Source: an uncultured Ignavibacteriales bacterium (lineage in GTDB: Bacteria; Bacteroidota; Ignavibacteria; Ignavibacteriales; Melioribacteraceae). From it: DNA of 37,691 nt. Position 1 is the first letter of the stretch; each line of letters begins with the position of its first letter. The stretch covers positions 1-37,691 of the forward strand of contig CAMZLW010000157.1 of the NCBI GenBank assembly GCA_947311785.1. The letters are read 5' to 3'. Made by a program: the position numbers and the translations under genes. Positions 25,775-33,529 of the stretch are shown here, in pieces. The notes under the pieces were generated by a model. It made no database searches. It saw only the letters and a list, made by a program, of their open reading frames with translations, and was not told the origin of the DNA.

Positions 25775-27336
25775 GATACATCTTCAAATTTATATTGAAC
25801 AAATTTATTTACGTCTATCTCAATCTCTTTGTGGCACTCGTTACAGTTAACATTTTCGTGAGCACCATCAATTGTAAATCTTGTTGTTGAATGGTCAAAA
25901 GTTTCAATTGCCCATTCTATTGGCGAATGACAATCGGAACAATTGTTTTTATATTTTTCTTCAAACTGCCCATTGTGATTATCCGTATGGCAGCTTTCGC
26001 AATTCTGAGTTAACGATACAAATTGATGTGGTAATTTTTCATCTTTGAAATGGCACTTGGAACAAGAGACATCCGCATGCTTCCCAATAAGTTCAAATTC
26101 TGTTTTGCTGTGTTCAAAACTTACTGAACTCCAGGCTGTGGTTGTGTGACATGTTTCACAATCTTCAACTACAGCCGTTCCAAATTTTAACGTCTCTTTA
26201 TGAACATTATCATGACACGTTTCGCAGTCTGTTTTGGAAAATTTAAACTTCCAATTTTCATCAACAAAGTGGCATTCGTTACAAGGTACGGCAAAATGTC
26301 CGCCTGTTAACTTAAAATTATTTTTGTTGTGTTCCTCGATAGTAAATTTTGATGGTGCAAAACCATGTTCATCGTGGCATGCTTTACAATCAGTAGTTCC
26401 CTCATCCGAAGCCAGCTCACCTTTATGAAAGTCAGAATGACAATCTACACAATTTTCAAAATGCAACTTCACTCTTATTCCTTTGGTATGGCATTCGTTA
26501 CAAGTTAAAGCTTTATGTTTACCAATTAATTGAAATCTTGTTTTTGAGTGGTCGAATGATTTTAGGTTTTTTACATTTTTGAACGAAATATTTGTGTGGC
26601 ATTCTGCACAGTTTGTTCCAAACTTCCCTTTGTGTATATCGGTATGGCAGCTTACACAATTGCTAAATTTCAATCCGGTAAATTTTTGAAATTCTTCATT
26701 ATTTCTAATCTCTTTTTTGTGGCACTTTTCACAATCTACTTTTTTGTGAGCACCAACTAATTTAAATTTAGAATTATTGTGTAGAAAATTAGGAGCAGGT
26801 CTCCACGCTTCTGTGTTGTGGCAATCAACGCAATTATCAGATGAAAGAGTACCTTGATGAAAATCGGAATGGCAACTTACACACGAAGTCTCCAATCCGA
26901 GAAAAGTTTTCTTTCTCTCTTTTAACTTCTTAATTTTAATAAATTCAGTTTTGTGGCACTCTTCACATTTTGTTTCAGAATGCTTTCCTGTAAGTTCAAA
27001 CTTAGTTTTGGAATGGTCAAATTTATCTTCATCAAATCTAATTACATCAAAATCACGACCAAAATGCTCACCGTGGCATTCGGAACACTCCTTCCCTTTT
27101 ACATCCGATGAACTATGAAACCCGTGATTACTTTTAATTAATTCGTTAACCTCTGTATGGCAATCCAAGCATTTTTTGTTATCAACATTATCGCCAAGAA
27201 CGTGGCACTGGGTGCAGTTACTCATTCCCTCCAAATTTTTATGGGCGTTCGATAAATCACCCGGAGATATCTGTGCAAAAAGATATTGAGTTATAAAAAA
27301 GAGAAACAATATTTTATATTTAATTCCATTCATCAA
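25753..27336 (-). CDS. Multiheme c-type cytochrome with 20 CXXCH motifs
   Basis: A 527-residue exported cytochrome; the signal peptide ends TQYLFAQ near residue 22. I count 20 CXXCH motifs spread from residue 41 to the last residues (CKSCHT at the C-terminus). The spacing element F.HSKT.F.L.GKH....C..CH recurs, as in the neighbouring 34-heme protein, so the two are related. The composition is rich in Lys and Glu and more soluble in look, which fits a periplasmic shuttle between the inner-membrane oxidoreductase and the outer-membrane barrel. It lies 32 bases after the FAD/Fe-S gene and overlaps the next cytochrome gene by 22 bases. The exact redox partner is inferred from order only. Confidence 0.93.
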   Translation of the reverse strand: MMNGIKYKILFLFFITQYLFAQISPGDLSNAHKNLEGMSNCTQCHVLGDNVDNKKCLDCHTEVNELIKSNHGFHSSSDVKGKECSECHGEHFGRDFDVIRFDEDKFDHSKTKFELTGKHSETKCEECHKTEFIKIKKLKERKKTFLGLETSCVSCHSDFHQGTLSSDNCVDCHNTEAWRPAPNFLHNNSKFKLVGAHKKVDCEKCHKKEIRNNEEFQKFTGLKFSNCVSCHTDIHKGKFGTNCAECHTNISFKNVKNLKSFDHSKTRFQLIGKHKALTCNECHTKGIRVKLHFENCVDCHSDFHKGELASDEGTTDCKACHDEHGFAPSKFTIEEHNKNNFKLTGGHFAVPCNECHFVDENWKFKFSKTDCETCHDNVHKETLKFGTAVVEDCETCHTTTAWSSVSFEHSKTEFELIGKHADVSCSKCHFKDEKLPHQFVSLTQNCESCHTDNHNGQFEEKYKNNCSDCHSPIEWAIETFDHSTTRFTIDGAHENVNCNECHKEIEIDVNKFVQYKFEDVSCKSCHT

Positions 27337-27368
27337 GTCTTTCTTTGTCCATTTTAAAATATTAATTA

Positions 27369-28694
27369 TTAATTCTTTAAAATTGCTTCGCCATACTTTT
27401 TAGTAATTTTAATTCCTACCTTATTCAAAAACTGAGTAGGAAGCTCACCACCGGCAAAGATGTAAATTAAATCGTTATCCAAGGTTACTTTGTTGCCATC
27501 AACCTCAATATCTACAGCATTATCCTTAATTTCAATAATGTTTGAATTTAACATCAGCTTAACCGAACCGCTCTCCGAAGCTTTTGTAATATTCTCCAAA
27601 TTCTGAGGTTTAATTCGTGAAAATTTATCTTTTCGATAAGAGAGTGTAACGTTATTCCCTTCAGCAGCAAGGATTACAGCCGATTCAACTGCCGAATCGC
27701 CACCTCCGACAACAATTATATTTTTATCTTTAATTAATTCAGGCTCAATTAATCTGTATGCAACTTTCTCCTTTCCTTCTCCCAGAACACCTAACTTTCG
27801 TGGTGTTCCCCTTCTTCCAATTGCTAAAAGAATTTTTCGCGAAGTATAATTCCCTTTAGATGAAACCACCGAAAATCTTCCATCGTTTTTTGTTATCTCT
27901 TCAACTTTTTCGTTTAAACTTATTGTTACATCATTTAGCCTAAGCACCTTTTCCCAAATATCAATCAACTCGGTTTTAGATGTTTCAACTAATTTAATTT
28001 TACCTAAAAGTGGCAATTCCATTGGGGATGTCATTACAATTTTTGCTCGCGGAAACGAATAAACCGTTCCGCCAATTGAATCTTGTTCGATAGTTAAAAA
28101 TTTTAAATTATTCTTTTTTGCCTGAAGTGATGCACCAATTCCCGCAGGACCGCTACCGACAATAATTAAATCGTACTCCGCACCAATGTTTTTATCGAGC
28201 TTTTTAGATAAATTTTGAACTGCTTGTTTACCCTGCTCAACCGCATTCTTTATCAAGCCCATACCGCCCATTTCGCCGGCAATGTAAACTCCCTCAACAT
28301 TCGATTCAAAATGTTGAGTAACGTGAGGCAGCTCAACTCCACGTTTTTCTGTCCCGATGTGAAGAGAAATTGCACCAACCGGACAAGCACTAAAGCACGC
28401 ACTATGCCCAACGCATCGCGATGCATTTATTGTTACCGCCTTTCCATTTCTTATTCCAAGAATATCTTTTTCGGGGCAAGCGGTTATGCACGCACCACTT
28501 TGAATGCAGGAGTTTACATCAACTACTGGATGCAGAGTAACAGGTTCGTGAATTCCTAATTCCTTTGCAATCTTTATTTTCTCTTCAACAATTTTTGAAT
28601 CTTTCCTCTGTTTTCTTAAATAGAAAAAAAGAATTGAAACGAACAAAAGTCCAATAAATCCGTAGATAATTATATTTTCAACTAATACTTCCAT
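27369..28694 (-). CDS. Membrane-anchored FAD/NAD(P) oxidoreductase with N-terminal ferredoxin domain
   Basis: 441 residues in three parts. One transmembrane helix (about 6-25) is followed by RKQRKDSK, which places the rest in the cytoplasm. A two-cluster ferredoxin domain follows (60-112). A thioredoxin-reductase-like flavoprotein comes last, with the FAD motif VGSGPAG (179-185) and the NAD(P) motif VVGGGDSAVESA (about 328-339). The redox CxxC of thioredoxin reductases is absent, so it should move electrons rather than reduce disulfides. In both Fe-S motifs the second Cys is replaced (C63-xx-S66-xx-C69-xxx-C73 and C94-xx-H97-xx-C100-xxx-C104). It lies 3 bases after the cytochrome b gene and ahead of both multiheme cytochromes. 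Likely the cytoplasmic entry (or exit) point of the chain, using NAD(P)H. Confidence 0.88.
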   Translation of the reverse strand: MEVLVENIIIYGFIGLLFVSILFFYLRKQRKDSKIVEEKIKIAKELGIHEPVTLHPVVDVNSCIQSGACITACPEKDILGIRNGKAVTINASRCVGHSACFSACPVGAISLHIGTEKRGVELPHVTQHFESNVEGVYIAGEMGGMGLIKNAVEQGKQAVQNLSKKLDKNIGAEYDLIIVGSGPAGIGASLQAKKNNLKFLTIEQDSIGGTVYSFPRAKIVMTSPMELPLLGKIKLVETSKTELIDIWEKVLRLNDVTISLNEKVEEITKNDGRFSVVSSKGNYTSRKILLAIGRRGTPRKLGVLGEGKEKVAYRLIEPELIKDKNIIVVGGGDSAVESAVILAAEGNNVTLSYRKDKFSRIKPQNLENITKASESGSVKLMLNSNIIEIKDNAVDIEVDGNKVTLDNDLIYIFAGGELPTQFLNKVGIKITKKYGEAILKN

Positions 28695-28697
28695 AAA

Positions 28698-29570
28698 TTA
28701 AAAAATCCATTTATAACCAAATGTAACAGCTACACCAACATGAACCACCATTATTACCAACATAATAATTGCAAATGGTAAGTGAAATACATGCCAATAG
28801 CCAAATAATTTTTGAGTCGTTTTTAAGAGCAATATTTTTCGAGAAAGCAGTAATTTTGATTTACTAATTTTTAAAATCTCTTTACGCTCTTTTCTCGGTA
28901 TATTATTTTTATGAAGATATTTATTGATTGCCGAAATTTTTCTGCGAGTTTCCATCACATCAATAAATATTGTTTTAACTATTGCAGATGATTTTATTTC
29001 ATCCATTTTATTAATCGAATTTTCATCAAGACTCGAAATTAATTCAGATTCCAACTGATACTTTTCTTTAAGTTTAATTTTTAATTCAATATTTAATTTG
29101 TTCATTTCGTCGTGCGATAACTCGTTACCCTCAATACTCCGCGGTATTTGAAGATAGATGAAACGCCCGATAATTCCACTTAAAACAACAGCCACCATAC
29201 TCCAAAAACTGATTGAAACAATTCCACCAAAACGAAATGCCGTGTGAAATAGAACCATAATTGGACCAAGCAGAGTTAAAAATATATGAAACTCTAACCA
29301 GTATTTTAATTTCCCCAACCGCTGAAACTTCTTAACACGCTTGCGAACTATATAAATTGTAACACCAAACACCATTAAAATAGTTCCAACAATACCCAAT
29401 CCATGTCCAAGTAATCCGCTCGATTTTAGCAAGTCGTGGTTTGGGTGAAAAAATCTCTCTTTTAATGGAAGTGAATAATAATCCCATCCAAAATAGAATA
29501 GAATTAATGTTGTAGATATAATTATTAGTGATGCAAAAATAATAAGAAAGCTATGTAGTTTTTTACCCAA
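28698..29570 (-). CDS. b-type cytochrome-like integral membrane protein with long cytoplasmic helical loop
   Basis: 290 residues with five likely membrane helices (about 8-28, 55-75, 92-112, 117-140, 262-285). Helices two, three and five hold candidate axial heme b ligands: H56 (GHGLG), H95 and H109 in helix three, and H260/H263 and H277 (YWHVFH, VVHVGVA). A charged, probably coiled-coil segment of about 110 residues (145-255) joins helices four and five. The layout recalls membrane cytochrome b subunits that pass electrons to periplasmic multiheme cytochromes. The start is TTG at 29570 with AAAAGG six bases upstream. It is the first gene of the five-gene operon, just downstream of a consensus promoter. 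No close named family is recognised. Confidence 0.75.
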   Translation of the reverse strand: MGKKLHSFLIIFASLIIISTTLILFYFGWDYYSLPLKERFFHPNHDLLKSSGLLGHGLGIVGTILMVFGVTIYIVRKRVKKFQRLGKLKYWLEFHIFLTLLGPIMVLFHTAFRFGGIVSISFWSMVAVVLSGIIGRFIYLQIPRSIEGNELSHDEMNKLNIELKIKLKEKYQLESELISSLDENSINKMDEIKSSAIVKTIFIDVMETRRKISAINKYLHKNNIPRKERKEILKISKSKLLLSRKILLLKTTQKLFGYWHVFHLPFAIIMLVIMVVHVGVAVTFGYKWIF

Positions 29571-29598
29571 AAGAGACCTTTTATATTTTTATACTATA

Positions 29599-29630
29599 CA
29601 AAGATAAAGAACCTAATTTAATTATCCAAT
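29599..29630 (-). promoter_or_regulatory. Bacteroidota-type promoter of the electron-transfer operon
   Basis: On the minus strand ATTG (29630-29627), a 20-base spacer and TATCTTTG (29606-29599) match the -33/-7 consensus TTTG/TAnnTTTG. Transcription would begin near 29592, about 20 bases before the TTG start of the cytochrome b gene. This gives the operon its own promoter, separate from the regulator genes upstream. Confidence 0.65.
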
Positions 29631-29711
29631 ACTTTATCATCTAAAGTGATTTTCAATACAAAATGATTATTTGTAATTGTTCTAAGTTATCTGTTTGGTT
29701 CGCCACAGTTC

Positions 29712-29730
29712 AGCAACAAAAAACGTTGCT
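29712..29730. repeat. Short intergenic hairpin (AGCAAC/GTTGCT)
   Basis: A six-base stem with an A-rich seven-base loop, in the 230-base gap between the response regulator and the cytochrome b gene. The surrounding string resembles intergenic repeat elements rather than an operator. The site for the adjacent regulator may lie nearby, but no clear dyad of NarL type stands out. Confidence 0.35.
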
Positions 29731-29783
29731 ACATTTCGTTATGGGTTCAATACAACGCTAAGTAAAGTCTTTTGGAGAAGTAT

Positions 29784-29803
29784 TAGTCCTTACGAAAGGA
29801 CTA
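29784..29803. terminator. Stem-loop covering the response regulator stop codon
   Basis: TAGTCCTT (29784-29791) pairs perfectly with AAGGACTA (29796-29803) around a four-base loop. The last three bases are the stop codon of the response regulator gene. It probably ends or trims the kinase-regulator message before the electron-transfer operon. A T-tract is lacking. Confidence 0.5.
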
Positions 29804-30436
29804 CAAAATCCCCTTTCTATATGCTTGAGCAATTGCTTCACTTTGCGAACTTGCATGAAGCTTTGAGTAGATATTTTTAATATGATATCGAACTGTGTGA
29901 ACGCTAATATTCAATTCATCTGCAATTGATTTGTAATTTTTCCCAACGGCTAAGTTCTCTAAAATTATTCTCTCTTTTGAAGATATAGCAATCTCATTAT
30001 CATTACTTTTGGTTGTTTGCAAGCGTAATAAATTTATAACTTTTGCAGCTATGTTCGAGTTCATTGGAGAGCCACCATCGTAGGCTTCTTTTACTGCCTC
30101 AAGTATTTTGGCAGGAGTTGTTTTTTTTGAGAGATACCCAGTTGCTCCCGAAAGGAGTGCATCAAATATTCTTTTATCATCTTCGTAAATTGTTAGCATA
30201 ATAATTTTTGTATCGGGTAAGAGTTCCTTAACTTTTTTCACCCCCTCAATACCAGACATTCCAGGAAGATTTATATCGCTTATTAACACATCTGGATTTA
30301 TTTTTTCAATTTCAGGTAATAGTATTTCATACTTTTCAAATGTTTTTGCACAATTAAATCCATCTGTTGCATTAATAAATGCAGCAACACCTTCTCTAAA
30401 TATTGGGTTGTCTTCAACAATAACTACTTTAACCAT
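29801..30436 (-). CDS. NarL/FixJ-family response regulator
   Basis: A 211-residue cytoplasmic transcription factor. The receiver domain (1-120) has the acidic pair VEDN, the phospho-acceptor D54 (ISDINLPG), Thr in MLTIYEDD and the conserved Lys in YLSKK. The C-terminal LuxR-type helix-turn-helix (about 145-205) has the recognition pattern NISVHTVRYHIKNIYSKL. Its start overlaps the kinase stop by 13 bases, so they form a coupled pair. It sits 230 bases upstream of the multiheme cytochrome operon on the same strand, making that operon its most likely target; this is inference from position. Confidence 0.93.
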   Translation of the reverse strand: MVKVVIVEDNPIFREGVAAFINATDGFNCAKTFEKYEILLPEIEKINPDVLISDINLPGMSGIEGVKKVKELLPDTKIIMLTIYEDDKRIFDALLSGATGYLSKKTTPAKILEAVKEAYDGGSPMNSNIAAKVINLLRLQTTKSNDNEIAISSKERIILENLAVGKNYKSIADELNISVHTVRYHIKNIYSKLHASSQSEAIAQAYRKGIL

Positions 30437-33333
30437 TTTTTCTTTTTACCTTTAATTGCTATTTCAATTTTAATTTTTGTTCCAGCAGAATCACTTTCAA
30501 CTTGTAGAGTTCCTTTCATCATCTCGGCTCTTTTGTTCATATTAAAAAGTCCGTTCCCTTTATCGTAATCTATTTTTTTTATACCAATTCCATTATCGGA
30601 TATTTCTACAAAAAGTTTTTGATTTATTTTACTAATATTTAAAGTTATGCTTTTGCACTTACTATATTTTAATGAGTTGTTTATTGCCTCTTTAATTATT
30701 AAATATAGATTTTGTCTAATTTCTAATGGAAGAACAATATCGTTTAAAATTTCAATTTGCGAAAGTGAAAAGCTAATATCTGCTTGATAAAACACTTCTT
30801 GATAAGAATCTTGAATGCGGTAAATTAAATCTTTAAGAGTCTCTTTTCGTGGATTCACAATCCAGATAATATCACTTAACCTTTCAATTAGCGTTCTGGT
30901 AGAGTCGCCTATTTGATCTAAACCATCTACTAATTTTTGGTCAAAAACTTTGTTTAGTTTTAGTAACTCGCTTAGTATTGAAATTTCGGATAACCCCGAG
31001 CCAATTTCATCGTGAAGATCAGCAGAAATTTTGCTTCGTAATCTTTCCAATCTAATTATATTTTGAAGTCTGTAATTAATCACAAACGCAATAATTGCAA
31101 CAATTATTAAAAACAAAGTTGTTAGAAACCACCAAGTTTCCCAATATGGTTTTTCAATTACAAAAAACATTTCGGTTGGCTCAGACCATATACCCCAGTT
31201 ATTACTAGCCGAAACAGAAAATTTATAATTACCAGAGGGAAGATTTGCGTACCTTACTTCGTCGCTATTATCAAAAATACAATTTGCATCAATACCACTG
31301 AGTTTATATTTATAATTATTCAAACCAAAACTTGAATAGTTGATTCCAGCAAAATCAAATGTGATATCATTTTTGTTATAATCTAAAATTATATTTTTGG
31401 AACTATCTGTAAATTCATACTCCTTATCCATTACCTTTAGCTTTGAAATATATACTGGAACTAAAACCTTGGAATCATCCACTATTTTAGAATTTATGCG
31501 AGTAACTCCACCAATAGTTCCAACCCAAATATTTCCATTAGCATCTTTATAAATTGCATTTTGATTACACTCGCTATTTGCTAAACCACTTTTTTTATAA
31601 ATTTGTTTTATTCGATAACTACCATCTTTCAGAAAACGAATTACATTTAGCCCCTTGTCTGACGAAGCATAGATATTACCCATATTATCATGCACAATTC
31701 CTATAATAGAATTATTCGAGAGTCCATCCTTAACACTAATTGTGTCGCATTTGTTATCGGAAGTTAAACGAATAATGCCAACTTCGTTAGTACCAAAATA
31801 AAGGGTACCCTCTTCGTCTTCGTGCATTGCCCAAACAAGACAGCCCTCCATCCCCTTTCCATACGGAAGGAACTTGTTCTTGTCTAATTTAAAAATTCCC
31901 TCATTTTCTACACCCACTAATATTGTTCCATCTCTCTTTTTAAATGACGAAACTATTTTATTGCTAGGCAAGCCATTTTTAATACCAAGTGTATCAATAA
32001 TTCTTTTCCCATCATAAACAGCTATTCCTTCTAAGTGAGTTACAAAAAGTATATTTCCATTATACCCCTCCAATATTGACCAAACAGAGTTTTGTGGCAT
32101 ACCAACATTTTTGTTTAAACGTTTTATTTTACCATTTGAAATTAAATTAACTCCATCAACATAAGTTCCCACATACAAATCATTGCTATCCGATTCGTAG
32201 AGAGAAATTACCAAATTATCACCTAATCCATTTTTTATAGTTATCGAAGAAAATTTATTATTATCCAAAAATGAAATTCCTTCATCAGTCAAAAAGCAAA
32301 CCTTACCACCATGCAACTCTTTAACCGCCCAAATATTATTGTGAAGCAAGCCGCTTTTTGTGTTGTAAGTAGTAAACGATTTAGGATGATACACAAAAAC
32401 GCCACTTCCTTCGGTAAGAATAAAAATAGTTTTGCTATCTAAAACAAAAGTCTTAACTACAAACTCATTTTCTAACCCACTACTAGCAGTTATAGTTTTT
32501 ATCACTTCACTACCTTTAACAATTGCTACTCCGTTTAATGTTGAAACGTAAAGATTCCCCATGTTATCAAGCGATAAATCAGTAACAAATTTGCTTGGAA
32601 GCCCATGTTTAGTAGTGATAAACGTATTACCCTTTTTATTGCTTTCTAATATATTTTTTACGAGAACCCCAAGCCCTTTAAGTGCAACATAAAGTGTATC
32701 GCTATTTAATTCTACAATATCTACAACTGGATATTTTTTATAAATTTTATGATAAATAACACGCTCAAGTTTATTGCCAACTACCTGATATATTCCATTA
32801 CCCTTAGTTCCAACAAGTACTTTCCCATTTTTTAGTTCAACAATTGAGGTTGGAACTATTTGTACCTCACTGTTTTTATTTTCCATTTTGGAAAACACGT
32901 TCTTATCCTTTACCCAAAGACCACGGCTTTCGGTAAGTATAAATAATTTATTTTGCGAATCCACAAAAAGATTTTTGATTATATAATTTAATTCCTCAGG
33001 TAAATTTGGTGGAGTAATAAATTTATTTTTACTTTTAATCACTAGTCCTTTACTTGTTCCAACATAAATTTCATTGTTTTTGTTTTCACAAATAGAAGTA
33101 ATAAAGGTAGAAGGGAGCCCATCAAATTTATAGTAGTTTTTGAATTTTACACTATTCCACTCTGATAAACCAGCAGTAGTACCAAACCACATTATACCAC
33201 GATTATCTTTAAGAGCCGAAGTAACCTGCGAGTAGGCTAAGCCATCATCAATAGTAATGCTACGTGTAATTTCAATTTGAGAATATAAAATTGAATAGAA
33301 AAAAAAGAGGCATATATATAAAAGTTTACTAAT
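30424..33333 (-). CDS. Two-component sensor histidine kinase with Reg_prop/Y_Y_Y periplasmic sensor, probable ATT start
   Basis: A long Reg_prop beta-propeller region (repeats such as MWFGTTAGLSEW, NIWVGTIGGVTRI), a Y_Y_Y domain, one transmembrane helix (WWFLTTLFLIIVAIIAFVI), a HisKA_3 dimerisation helix with the phospho-accepting His in ADLHDEIGSGLSE, and a HATPase domain (NNSLKYSK, ISDNGIGI, GNGLFNM). The first ATG is at 33192, inside the first propeller repeat. The frame upstream is open to a TAA at 33388-33390. It encodes a proper signal peptide (SKLLYICLFFFYSILYSQ) and the usual DGLAYSQVTSALKDNRG lead-in, but has no ATG, GTG or TTG. An ATT at 33331-33333, seven bases after AAAAGGA, is the best start and gives 969 residues, with the His at about 774. 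Partner of the regulator that follows. Confidence 0.85.
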   Translation of the reverse strand: MSKLLYICLFFFYSILYSQIEITRSITIDDGLAYSQVTSALKDNRGIMWFGTTAGLSEWNSVKFKNYYKFDGLPSTFITSICENKNNEIYVGTSKGLVIKSKNKFITPPNLPEELNYIIKNLFVDSQNKLFILTESRGLWVKDKNVFSKMENKNSEVQIVPTSIVELKNGKVLVGTKGNGIYQVVGNKLERVIYHKIYKKYPVVDIVELNSDTLYVALKGLGVLVKNILESNKKGNTFITTKHGLPSKFVTDLSLDNMGNLYVSTLNGVAIVKGSEVIKTITASSGLENEFVVKTFVLDSKTIFILTEGSGVFVYHPKSFTTYNTKSGLLHNNIWAVKELHGGKVCFLTDEGISFLDNNKFSSITIKNGLGDNLVISLYESDSNDLYVGTYVDGVNLISNGKIKRLNKNVGMPQNSVWSILEGYNGNILFVTHLEGIAVYDGKRIIDTLGIKNGLPSNKIVSSFKKRDGTILVGVENEGIFKLDKNKFLPYGKGMEGCLVWAMHEDEEGTLYFGTNEVGIIRLTSDNKCDTISVKDGLSNNSIIGIVHDNMGNIYASSDKGLNVIRFLKDGSYRIKQIYKKSGLANSECNQNAIYKDANGNIWVGTIGGVTRINSKIVDDSKVLVPVYISKLKVMDKEYEFTDSSKNIILDYNKNDITFDFAGINYSSFGLNNYKYKLSGIDANCIFDNSDEVRYANLPSGNYKFSVSASNNWGIWSEPTEMFFVIEKPYWETWWFLTTLFLIIVAIIAFVINYRLQNIIRLERLRSKISADLHDEIGSGLSEISILSELLKLNKVFDQKLVDGLDQIGDSTRTLIERLSDIIWIVNPRKETLKDLIYRIQDSYQEVFYQADISFSLSQIEILNDIVLPLEIRQNLYLIIKEAINNSLKYSKCKSITLNISKINQKLFVEISDNGIGIKKIDYDKGNGLFNMNKRAEMMKGTLQVESDSAGTKIKIEIAIKGKKKKWLK

Positions 33334-33529
33334 TATTATATCCTTTTTACTTATACTTAATTTATTATATCTATTTTTAGTATAGTATTATATTTTAAAA
33401 ACACTTATTATTTGCATCAAATAAGCGAATATTAATGAATAAAATACTAAAACTTTAGGATATAAAGGATGATTATTTAATAAAGAAAGTCAAACAAAAC
33501 TATTCCACAAATTATATATAACTTGAAGA

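Noticed and set aside
33495-33502. TAGTTTTG as promoter of the kinase gene
   Set aside because: No -33 element at a suitable distance and the leader would be about 160 bases; it may be chance in AT-rich DNA.
33421-33529. Precursor peptide for the radical SAM enzyme
   Set aside because: The only ATG frames upstream are under ten codons.
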